A stretch of 64,000 nucleotides of DNA from Psoroptes ovis (taxonomy: Eukaryota > Arthropoda > Arachnida > Sarcoptiformes > Psoroptidae), in assembly GCA_002943765.1 (NCBI GenBank), contig PQWQ01000006.1, positions 3,596,001 to 3,660,000 of the forward strand. The letters are read 5' to 3'. The position numbers were made by a program, and so were the translations under genes. A model generated the notes under the pieces. That model was not told the DNA's origin. It searched no databases and worked only from the letters and a program-made list of their open reading frames with translations. This document shows, piece by piece, positions 24,304 to 36,200 of the stretch; the first letter of the stretch is position 1; each line of letters opens with the position of its first letter.

Positions 24304-25596
24304 GAAAAAAATGGTGATTTAATCATTTAATGTTTAACTTTAGTTTGACATGAACTTGATCTGGCATTTGGTTATAAGAGCCAACATCGACCCATCTATA
24401 AACGGAAAGTTCAGAATGTATGGCTGCTGCAAAGCTTAATTTGTATTTGCATCATTTTCATTACCACAATACGTTACATAATAACGATTGATTTCAATTA
24501 AATAAAATAATCAAAAAAATACTTGTACAAATTCATTGATTATTCATAGACAAATAGCAGATGAATTATAATTTATTGAGCAATAAATTAAATTAATTTA
24601 TCAATCGCACTGAATATCTATTATTATAATTTATAATTCACGGATATCAATAAAAATAATAATAATGATATCAGTGTTTTGCATAGGTTGGTATCTTTCG
24701 TTCATTATTCTTATCATTCCCCTACACATAATCATCTCTATCATCATTATATTGATGACTTTTGTGAATGAAAAATGATGATGATCATAATAATAATATT
24801 CGTTATAACAATCATTATGATTGATTTATTATGAACAGAAAAATAAAATAATAATTTACTTCAATAATGTCGCTACCAATTCATCAATAGTAAAATATCA
24901 ATTCAGACAAATTTTTTTTTTCGTTCAATATTCAATGAAAATTGATTGCCTAAAATTTTACTACCGAAATGAATGAATGATGATTACGCTATGGTAATAA
25001 TGATGGAAATGATGAATAATGTTCAAAATATTGCTTAAACATCCAAAGGTAATGATGTATCGAAAATTGTGTGTGTGTGTGTGTGTGTGTATACCCTTTT
25101 GCTTTAACGACACATAAAACCGTGAACAACAATATCATCTCAATCATCATCATTATGAAAGCAATAATATTGTTTAATGTTGAACCGTACAAACGGTTCA
25201 TCGATTTAAAAAATTTCTTCAGCCAAATTCTTGTTCAGAGGGTGAACGATAAAAAAAATTATTCAAAAAAAAACCAGAGTTTCTCTTTTTTTTAGCTACA
25301 TTACTTATTCATAATGGTTGATCACATTTAATTCAACAATAATAATAATGATTATAATATGAAGAACAAGATTCTTTTCCATTCTTAAAGCAATCTTTGA
25401 AAAACATAAAACAGCTTTTGAGTACCGTCCTTCGAACAATTTTTTTTCTTTCATATCGTCCATTCATTCATTCATATTTACCTGTTATATGTCAATGGCT
25501 GCTATTATCATCATCATTATTATAATGTAATAATAATAATAATTGAAAGAATGAGAACGATAACTTCTCAGAGAAAAAGGAGAAGAAGAAGAAAAG
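24304..25596. other. Intergenic upstream of the PAN-ZP gene
   Basis: About 1.3 kb without a gene. AT-rich, many ATCATC/AATAAT triplet tracts and one GT microsatellite. AATAAA near 24500 may end the FAM187-like transcript. Confidence 0.65.
25069..25090. repeat. (GT)11 microsatellite
   Basis: Eleven uninterrupted GT units, followed by ATACCC. Likely polymorphic. Confidence 0.95.
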
Positions 25597-25634
25597 GATA
25601 AAAACCTCGATCAAGCTACCATCGTTTGGTCAGT
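25597..25634 (+). promoter_or_regulatory. TATA-like box plus TCAGT initiator for the PAN-ZP gene
   Basis: GATAAAAA at 25597-25604 is followed by TCAGT at 25630-25634. The A of the initiator lies about 31-33 bp after the box, the standard arthropod spacing. Transcription from here would give a leader of about 400 nt before the ATG at 26035. Confidence 0.5.
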
Positions 25635-26034
25635 ACGAATTCATTTCATTTTTTCTTCATGTGCCCATATTTCTTATGATCGAGAAAATATTATTCTCAT
25701 ATGTGAGTTTGCTGCTGCGGTGTTAAAATATAAAATCGATCAATCGATCATAATCCAATCAATAAAATAAGATTATATTAAGATAAAAGAATAAATAATC
25801 TTTAATAATTCAATCATATTCACAAGATTTTATCGATCAGTGGAGTAAGAGAAAAACGAATTCACTTTTCTCACATCATTTTTTTATTTCTTCATTAATT
25901 TGATCATCAAACAATGAATATTTTATGACCATCAATAAACATTGATCAGGTTTTTTCATTGTGAATAATTGAAATAAATATAAATATTTCTTGACATAGC
26001 ATCAACGAGAAATAAATAAATCAATCACTTGAAA

Positions 26035-29000
26035 ATGTTTTCATTAAAATCATTTAATGGTGATAATTATCGATGTTTCATCACCATGATAATTTTTATC
26101 ATCACGATATCATTAACAAATTCGGTAGCCAAAGGTCAAGGTAATTTTTTTTGAAATTAATTATCCTAACACATTCATGTAATGAATTATTCATTTTTCA
26201 AAACCCAAAAAAAAACCAAATTAGTTCCATCAGAAATTGATTTGAATTATGATGATTGTTTAACAACGAATGGTACAATAACATTTGAATTAATCACCGG
26301 TTTTGTATTTACATCGACCGCTGATACAGTTACTATGATGATACCGGGTGTATTACATTTAGCTGAATGTTTAGATCATTGTCGTCAAAATCAAACATGT
26401 AATTCATTAAATTTTGAAACAGGACTTTGTGTGCTATTAGGTTCATCAGCAATACAACAACCAGATGCATTGCAACCATCACAATTTCCTGTATTCACTA
26501 TTTATGCACAGAAAATTTGTTTAAAAGGTAGGTTTCATTTATGAAGTTTATTATTGTTATTGTTAAGATTTATTCATATTCATTCATATTGCATACAATC
26601 ACTTTATCGTGATCATATCATTATCTTTAATCTTAAAAAAAATAACGATAATAATCCATATTCCAGTATAGAAACACAAAAGGTATCAAAATATGAAAAA
26701 ATATAGAGATGTTAAGATTTTTTTACTCTGCTCTCATAACTTTCAATTGTATTTTTTAATAAATATTGCTCTTGACCACTAATTTCATTGACAATAATAA
26801 CACATTGTTTCTTTTAATTCATTTAAAATTCATATGTGGTCATTTCATTATCAGTTGGAAACTTGCCAACAATCAACAGGTTGTTGACATTTAATTTCAA
26901 ATGTTTTCAAACGCACATGTTTTTTATTCAAAATTATTTCAAGTATTTCAAATACAAATGAATTTTTTTATTTATCTGTACTTTTCTGGCGTTTGAAGAG
27001 TTTGAAAGTTTGATTATTCATCGAAATAGAAATCATCTTAGAAAAATTTCATTGATTGTTTTGCATTTTTTTAGATTCTTCGATAATAAATAATGGCTTT
27101 TCATTATCAGATCGTATATTTAGCTATCGAAGAATAAGAAAGAATTAACTTCAAAAATGATAAGTTAGAGTTCATTTGACTGCCCGAAGTGGTTACTTTT
27201 GAATTTTTTATCGATCAAAAATGAAAAATTCAAATTAAAAACGAAAACAGTTATCAGAATTGATTTAGGAATAAAATGAAAATTGAACGATGATTTGCAA
27301 TTTCTATCTTTGTTTTCTGATTGAATTTTAATGACTTGCAAATACTGTTTGCATTTTTTGCTTTGCTTTCAATCGATGATAAGCAAAAGAAAATGAAAGA
27401 TATATCGAATATTTAAATTTTTTTTTCTCAATGTGAAAGTGTTGTGGCGGCTTGCTGGCCATCGAAATTGCAATATTTCAATACAATATTTCTAATTTAT
27501 GACCAATGAAAAATGTCATTTTTACCCACCAATCATTAGACAGGTGAAATTGTCGTCGCATTCATTGATTGATTGCGAGTTTCCTTTAAAAATCTCAATT
27601 TCCATTGAATTTTATTCAAATTTTTTTTACTAGATCGCATAAAAATGATTATCGATCATTGTTTATTTCCCCAAATGATATCATTATCAGATTTTTCTTT
27701 TTTTTTTTTTTTTTTTTTTGGTTTGTCCACAAATAAATGGACATCAATGATAACAATAAATAAACAAATAATAAAAGCAATCGAATGAATGTGTCCACAA
27801 ATTAATTTATTCATTTTTACTATGAATTACAATTATTATTATCAGTGTTAAAGTAATTGTCTGGTCATTGGCCTTAACCTATGGGTCGAAAAATGTGTGT
27901 TTTATTCGAAAAAATGAAAGAAAACGGATACAAAACTGTATGATTATGTATTCAAATATTTTTTTATAAATGTATTCTTTCAATTTGTAAACAATTAAGT
28001 GACAAATTATTACAAAAACCCAGGAGAGAGAGAACAGAAATCAACTTTTAATGTTAGTCATAATACAAATGTTAATAATAATAATGATTCTGTTCTTAAG
28101 GGTGTATTGTGTTTATAAATTTCTTATAAAAATCTTGTCGAATGAATGCATGTTTTCTTCAAAATACCATTAATGAATTGAAATCAAATAACCATAACGT
28201 TATATTGTTGTTATTTGAATTTTTTAAATTGAACATGTCATAATTTGTCATTAAACCATTATAACAAGATAGGAATAATGATAATCATAATAATAATGAC
28301 TATACATTTTTATTGATAATAATCATTAGAAATAATGGTAATTAATGTTCATGTCCATTATCTTGTTATCATTTTTCTTTTTATTGGTTTGGCTTGTTCA
28401 TGATCACATAAAATGAAAATTATCTTTACATTTAACAATACACAAGTGACAAGTATATAATTGAATTAACATGGAAATTTTTTCCACGAATGAGATTAGA
28501 ACTGTAATCTTTATTTGTTGGGAAACATTATTTGACCACTTGTTTTCTTTTCATTCAGTGTAAATTCTCATATAAAAATGTTGGTTGATTCATATCAAGG
28601 TCATTAAAAATCACTGTCAATAATGATTAGCATGCTTGTGACATTGAAGAAATCATTATTTGACGACTTGAACTCAATTCTCATTCATATCTTGGTCAAA
28701 ATTTGGAATTTAAAGAATTTTTTCCCCTTTTCCATTGTCATATTTGTTCTTCTTCTTCTTCATCCATTCATGAAGACTTCCTGGTGAATTTTATGATTTT
28801 GGCTTTTGTTTCATGGTCATCACGTTTTGAAATGAACAAAAAATGAATGAATATATTGATATAGAATGTTTAATATAAAACAAACAAGTTTGAATTTTGA
28901 AAAAAGAAAGAAATTTCATTGAAGAAACAAAGATTTAAACTTAAAATCCATCGAAAAAATCTTTGCCCAATTTTTTCCCTTTATTTTTTGAAAATGATTC

Positions 29001-32000
29001 ATTGTTTTTGTTTGGTTGGGTAGATAGTATCTGTCATTTTTGTTTTCTGAATGGAAATATCTGTCAAAGGTGTTAATGATTATTATCCATGGATTATTAT
29101 GTTTTATTATCGTTATTATTGTATTGTTGTCCATTATAATTTTCATATCAAAATTTAATGATGATACTAAACCCAAGAGTGGATTGAGAAAAAAAATGAT
29201 TTTTTGAAAATTTATTTTTTAATGATTAATTATTTAAAATTTCATGAAAAGAAATAAAAACAGGACAAAATATTCATTGTTATTTCATAATAATAATAAG
29301 CATAATCATGATGATGGGGAGGTTTGACTTTTTTGAATCGAGGATACATAATTTAAAAATTCAAAAATTCATCATTATTTTTTATTATTATGGTTATTAC
29401 TGTCCATTATGACCATATGAATAAAAAATAATAATAAAAAAAATAATTTTTTTTCAATTTTGACGAATGTCAATTCTTTCCCCTATTTCAAGTATTTTGA
29501 CATGTTCATTTATCTCATTTCCCCCCAATAGATTTAGATAAAAAATGTAATAACAATGGATGGACATTTGAACGTGTCAGTGGTTTTGAACTTCGTGAAC
29601 ATGAAAAAAGAATACTGCAAGCACCTACCAGTCAAGATTGTATGCAAGCATGTGTTTGGGAACAAAAATTTGAATGTCGTTCAATAAATTATGAATCTAA
29701 AACTGGTGAATGTTGGCTATCCGATATGAATCGTCATACAGTCAATATTAATACTGAAATTCGTTCACAAAAATATGGTCCATCATCGGGTAATATCGAT
29801 TATTATGAATTTAATTGTGTTCAAGGTAAATTATTTGCATAAATACAAATTTTCATTTGTTATTTTTTTTCAACAAAATCTATTGTTTATCAGTTTATTA
29901 ACCTTTTGAAAATATTTTTCAAACACCATAAATATCCATATTATTTACACTTTAAAAGAAAGGAAAATATTTTCATCCATTTGATTCAGTTGATTTGATT
30001 TATGATTTGCGTGTGAAATTATCGTAATCGTTATTACTATTATTATAGTTAGCATTTATTATCCATCTAGATAAGTTTATAGGAGATTCATATAAATTTT
30101 TCAACACTTTACCATCTTGAAATAAGTGATGATCAGTTATTACTATTATTTTTGATTACAGAAAGATAATGACTAGTTTAATATACAGTGAATTCATATC
30201 CTTCATGATGAACATCACTACCAACTTTATGAATCATCATGATTAATATTATTTAGTCTAAAGATTGATATCTATTTATGACTGATAACTAGTAATTTTT
30301 TTTTTTTTTGATTATGATGATCAAATTTGATAATTTCTCTATATTGAAATATGACAAATATTAATGACAACTTATTTTGTTTTAATCTTCTAACATTTTA
30401 ATCAAATAGAACCAAAAAAACTTTGTGATTTTAAACCAATACATGGAAGAATATTGAAAACAGTTGATTCTGTTTATCAAAATATAACAACACTGGATGA
30501 TTGTCAGCAACAATGTTTAAAAGGACCATTCAAATGTCATTCATATGATTTTGGTGATCCAAGCAATCCTGTTTGCCGTACAAGTCATTTAGATAAGATT
30601 TCATTGGCACACATTGATAATCCTTATATTGAAATTTCTGGTGCATCGACATATGAATTACAAGCATGTTATGATGGTTAGTTTTTTGTTCATTATTATT
30701 ATTATTAATATTATTATTGTTAATAACTTTATCATTATTTGTTGATAATGTGTTTTTTAATATCGTGATGATTTTTTTCCTTCTCAAATTTCATCAGTAA
30801 CTATATTATGTGAATCTCGTGAAATGATTGCAAAAGTACGATCATCTAAAATATTCGATGGTAAAATTTATGCAAAACGTAAACCATATCATTGTATGAC
30901 GGACGTAAATGAAAGCCTTGAATTTGAAATACATATGGGTTATAATGATTTAGAATGTGATGTTCAACAATTATCGCGAGGTCAATATACCAATGATATT
31001 GTCATACAGCATCATGATATGATTGTCACTACACAAGATCTTGGTCTTAATATTAATTGTAAATATGATCTATCGAATCGAAGTATTTCGAACAATGTCA
31101 ATCTTGATATATCTGGGTAAGTTAATGACAATATTCATTTTTTTTTGTTGGAAAAATAGATTATCTTCAAATCTTTCCAACTATCATTCATCGAAATGGT
31201 AGAAAATGGTAGAAATAATTATTATTGTTCAAAAAAATAATGATTTTACTATATGACTTTTCGCTATGATTAATTATTCTCAAAAATTTGAAAAATATGG
31301 AAAAGTCGTGAAATAATGAATCATAATCTCTGAGAAATGATAGGCATTTTCTTTGAACATAAATCATAGAATTATATCCATTTATCGATCATGTTAGTAT
31401 TCAAAGGATATCTTCATCATAACCCCTCCGAAAAAAAGGGTACGACGAACTAGTTCAGTTAAAATTATAGTTAAATTGTCATATTTCAAAGGTGTAGGTG
31501 GTAGTTTTAATGACATTCTTTTATGCCCAAAAAAACGATCATTATCTCTTATCTCTTAGAACAAAATTGTTGTTGATGATGTTGGGTGAAATATTGCAGA
31601 TTGTCAGGTTTAAATTTTGACAAAAAAAAAATAAAAAAATAAATCTTTGAATGTCAAAGATTTATTTATTTCTGAAAATGACAATCGTCAATTGTCTAAA
31701 AATTGTTTTGATTTTTCCAAGAAAAAATAAAACAAACATTCATCTTTCATTATGAATATTTATATTGTCACAAGAATTGTCGCATAAAATGTGGTAACAA
31801 GGGCAAATACGGAAGAATTTTTGCCAAAAAAAGGATAATTACCAATTTACCTAAGCCATTAGCAGTTATATAATTAAAAATTTTAATTTATTTAAATATT
31901 TCAAGTGTTATTATACAAACGATTTGCAAATGCAAATTTTTCTTAGCACCTAAGCACTTAAATTATATCCTGTCTTCATTTAATTCAATCGAAAATATTC

Positions 32001-33270
32001 AAAATTTTACACTTGGTTAATTAGTTAAACATTATATGAACAATGTATACACCTTTTTTCAAATAATTACAAAAATTTTAATTTTATTCATTTTTTAAAT
32101 TTTTTTTAATGCCAATGCAGTAATTTACAACCGATCGGTACACATTCAGCTGTAGTTGATGCACCAAATGTTACAATGAGAATTGTTGACATGGACGGTT
32201 CGAATGTACGATCAGCTAAAGTTGGTGATCAATTATTGCTACGTTTCGAAATAACAGATGAATCTTGTATGTATTTTAGCCTCTCATTATCATTCGGTTG
32301 AATTAATTTTCCGATTGCGTGAATTTTCACAGCACCTTATGAATTGTTTGTGCGTGAATTAGTAGCATTAGATGGAACCGATATGACTGAATTTGTTTTA
32401 ATCGATTCTGATGGTTGTCCTACCGATATTGCCATTATGAAACCGGTATTGAAATCTCGTGATAATGCAAAAACATTGGAAACCAATTTTGAAGCATTCA
32501 AATTTCCTTCATCTGATATTGTTCAATTCAAAGCATTGATTACACCATGTATAACTAATTGTGAACCGATTAATTGTAATCTTAATTTACCAAATGGTCG
32601 AACTACTCAAAGTATTTCATACGGACGACGAAGAAGACGTCGTTCACCAACGAATGTTAATAAATTGTTAGATAATAATGATCCACGACAAAATGTCATT
32701 TTAGTAGAATCATTAAGCGTCACTGATAAATTTACAGCCAAAGATGGTAAAAGAAAGAAAATTGAACAAAATAAAAATGCCGAGGTTTATGCTGATTTTG
32801 AGGGTAAATATTTTTGCATTATTCCAATTTTTTTTATTGTATTTTGACATTTTTATCGTTCTAATCATAAAGAAAATCCTCTTTCAGATGATCGTTCCCC
32901 AAGATTAGAGATAACATCACCATGTGTCAATGTTATCAGTTTAATGTTGTTCGCTATTGCATTTTTGATTTGTCAAACAATTCTAATTATTAGTTGGTCA
33001 TATGTTTGGAGTAGAAAACGTAAAAATTCATTGCTTGAAAATGAATTAATTTATGGCGGCCTACCATCATCATCATCATCATCAGCAACATTATCAAGTC
33101 ATTGGTCAATGACACCAACATCAACGAATAAATCAATGAATAGGATGTCCATCCATAAAGGAACAATTAGCTCAACATTGCCACCATCACCACCAGCACC
33201 AACAACAACTACATCATTATCATCATCATTATACTCGATGGCTAGTCGTCAATACGGATATTCAAAATAA
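26035..33270 (+). CDS. PAN/Apple and zona pellucida domain membrane protein (NompA/trynity-like)
   Basis: Apical extracellular-matrix protein of the arthropod ZP family. Relatives anchor cuticle to epithelium or sensory dendrites. Exons 26035-26140, 26225-26527, 29532-29825, 30410-30676, 30798-31116, 32121-32266, 32333-32803 and 32888-33270 give 762 residues with consistent phases. Order: signal peptide (1-34), three PAN domains with paired cysteines (about 45-137, 138-234, 236-323; each has C..C..C with DC at the second helix), then a ZP domain from about 328 (CESREMIAKV.. to CEPINCNL). A polybasic furin-type site, six Arg at 577-582 followed by Ser, comes next. A transmembrane helix spans about 651-674 and a Ser/Thr/Pro-rich cytosolic tail ends the protein. 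Exon boundaries follow domain edges, mostly phase 1. Three PAN units fit trynity better than NompA, but I cannot separate them. Confidence 0.9.
26528..29531 (+). other. 3-kb intron between PAN1 and PAN2
   Basis: By far the longest intron in this gene. AT-rich, with a T-run at 27698-27719. No in-phase exon or RNA gene was recognised. Its position in the 5' half of a developmental cuticle gene makes it a likely place for enhancers, which is inference. Confidence 0.6.
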
Positions 33271-33915
33271 TTTTTTTTAATTTTCCATAAATTTTTTTAA
33301 CAAAAAAAAAAAAAAGAATGAATGGTACCGGGCTTAACAAAAAATATCAAACATCATATTTATTACGACATGAATTTTTTCTTTGGCTTTTAGACATCAT
33401 TTACATTTATTCATTTCATTTTATCTGAAAAATTTTATTTATTTATTCATTTTTTTTCCTACAAAACACTTGTTTATTTGATAGCACACTTGAAAATATT
33501 CAACAGGATTCAACAAACAAACAAAAATTTTCAATAATTGGTGGGGTCTGATCCTAATTTTTTTTTTATTTTCACAAAAACATTATGTAATTTTTTGATT
33601 TTTTTTTATTTGACAAACATTTATTTTGAATTATGAATTTGAATTAAATGAGAAATTTTAATTTTTTTCATTAAAAAAATTTTTGAAATTTCAATTTTAA
33701 ATTTTCAAATACTGCAAGCGCATCCACCTGTAGGTGAAAATTTGAACCAAAAATTAGTCGTTCTTTATGAACAACTCTTAATCAAAAATCATCATGCTTT
33801 TTTGGATGTTTTTCATTTGACAACAATTAATTATTGCATCTGATTTAATACATTTTATTTCAACAATCATTTCATTTTATTTTTTTTTCAAGAATAATTT
33901 CAAATTCAAATCAAA
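33271..33915 (+). other. Intergenic: PAN-ZP 3' UTR and NUDC promoter
   Basis: About 645 bp, T-rich. At 33725-33736 CACCTGTAGGTG is a palindrome containing an E-box (CACCTG), 180 bp before the NUDC ATG. No coding potential. Confidence 0.6.
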
Positions 33916-35050
33916 ATGTCTGATGACCCTGAACGATTCGATGGTTTGTTGCTATCGATTGCTCAACAACATGAAGGTGGTGTGTTACAATTTTTAGATA
34001 CAATATTTAGTTTTTTAGCCAGAAAAACCGATTTCTTTTTCGGTACCGATGAAGATAAAGTTAAAAAAACTGTTGATGATGTTTTTGAAAAATGGAATAA
34101 TGAATCGAAACGTCTTCATAAACAAAATGAACAATCAAAAATGGAAAAAGAAAAAAAACATCAAGAACGTTTGGCTGCTAAAAAACGTGAAGAAGAACAA
34201 TTTATTAAAAAAATGAAAGAAGAACCAGCCATCGTTGAAATAACCGATGAAGAGGCAGAAAAAATGAAAGAAGAACAGTTGCGAAAAAAACAAAGTAAAC
34301 GTAAATAAAAATCTTTGAAAGTTTCAATAATGAATTAATTTTCTTTTGATTTATAGAAAATGAACAATCTAGTGAAAATGAAAATAAAAATGAAGATACA
34401 GAAAAACAAGAAGATCCTGATCAAGAAAATGATGCTGTGAAAGATGATGATGATGATCCGAATAAATTGAAACCAAATGCTGGTAATGGTTGTGATTTGC
34501 CGAATTATTCGTGGACACAAACTCTTGAAGAAATTGAACTAAAAGTTCCGATACGTTTAGGCATTAAATTAAAATCACGTGATTGTATCGTTAATTTTCA
34601 GAAAAAACATTTACAAGTTGGTGTCAAAGGTAATGATTTATTTTATTTAATAATTATTTTATTGAATCAAATTTTCTATTCTCAATCACAGGCCATCCAT
34701 TAATAATTGACGGTGATCTTTATAATGAAATCAAAATTGAAGATTGCTTTTGGGTAATTCAAGATGCTGTAATGATTGTCATAACACTCACTAAACATAA
34801 TAAAATGGAATGGTGGAGTAAATTGGTCACCACTGATCCTGAATTAAATACAAAGAAAATCAATCCTGAATCATCAAAATTATCTGATTTAGATGGTGAA
34901 ACACGTAGTATGGTCGAAAAAATGATGTATGATCAACGGCGTAAAGAAATGGGTCTGCCAACATCGGAAGAAGAACAGAAACAAGAAATGTTAAAAAAAT
35001 TTATGGCTCAACATCCTGAAATGGATTTTAGTAAATGTAAATTTGGTTAA
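33916..35050 (+). CDS. NUDC: Nuclear migration protein NUDC
   Basis: Dynein/LIS1 and Hsp90 co-factor needed for nuclear movement, spindle function and protein stability, in the cytosol. Exons 33916-34300, 34357-34629 and 34692-35050, phase 1, give 338 residues (human 331). The N-terminal NUDC_N helix (DGLLLSIAQQHEGGVLQFLD) is followed by a Lys/Glu coiled coil. An acidic linker with a run of Asp precedes the CS domain (YSWTQTLEEIELKVP, then VGVKGHPLIIDGDL and EWWSKL). The C-terminal tail DFSKCKF is typical of the family. The first exon has two donors 6 nt apart (34294 or 34300), both phase 1. Confidence 0.97.
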
Positions 35051-36200
35051 TGAAGAAAAATTCACCATTTGAAAACAGAAAAGTCAATATTCATTAACAT
35101 TCAATGGTCTTAAAATTTTAAAAATATCTTTTTAAATATCGTTCAATAAAAAAGTAAATTACATTACAATAATAATTATACAAAAACCATCCAAAATTTA
35201 AATTTGAATTTTGTTTCATTTTTATTTTCTGTTTGAAAAATATTCCATTATGTCCAACACAGTTGCACGCATTTTTTAGTTTATATTTAAACAAAGATAA
35301 AAATTAAGTATTTCATTTTTAGATTTTTTTTCTCAATATGACTAAATGAAATGAAAGAAAGAGAACAAATGATTACAGAATAATTTTTTTTCAAAGAAAT
35401 GAGATTACACATAATTCCGGTTCCATGTGAAAAATTGATGAATGCCCGAATAATTTTTGTCGAAATGATTCGGGCATTTGAAAAAAAACAATTACAAATA
35501 GTGAATATTTATGATAACAAATAATCATCAGTTGTAGTATGTAATAATTATGAATTTTGTGTGAAAATATTTGTGGAAGAGAAAATGAAAATAATTCAGT
35601 TTTGTTTGAAAATTTTGCTTTGTATAATGTTGCAATTGAGAAAAACAAATGATATTTACAAAATTTTAGAAAATATTATGACGAAGAAAAACGTGTTTGA
35701 ATGAATGTCTTGAATCAGTTATTTTGTAGTTTATCAATTTGATTACGGTAATCACCAAAAAAGGAGAAAAAATGAATGATTAGAACAAGCTCAAATGTAT
35801 TTGTTTTGTAGGATTATTATTATAATTATTATTATTATGATTTGGATGATATGAGCAATTCTTCAAGAATGAAAATAATTTTTTTGTTTAATATCAATCA
35901 AATAAATAATGTGTGTAATTGTTGAGATTATTCGAAAATATTTATATAAGTGGATGTAAAGAATTGAATCAATAATCTGATTTTTTTTCAGGCACAAAAT
36001 GAATGCACAATCTTTTTGTTTTCCATATCGAAGATAATGTATGAATATGATAAATAAATGTGAAAGAAAAAATATGGGCGATGAATGAATGCATGAATAT
36101 TTCTTTTTTGTTATAATAACAATAATAATTTGATAATAATAATTATAATTTGCAATTTTAACTTTTGAACAAAAAATTTCAAATTTGTTTTTTTTTCGTT
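35051..36200. other. Intergenic between two convergent genes
   Basis: About 1.15 kb between the stop codons of NUDC (+) and the HTH gene (-). AATAAA is at 35145-35150. The rest is AT-rich and several minus-strand frames look spurious (Ile/Tyr/Phe-rich). It probably carries the long 3' UTR of the HTH gene. Confidence 0.6.
35145..35150 (+). terminator. Poly(A) signal of NUDC
   Basis: AATAAA about 95 nt after the stop codon, followed by an A-rich stretch. Confidence 0.6.
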
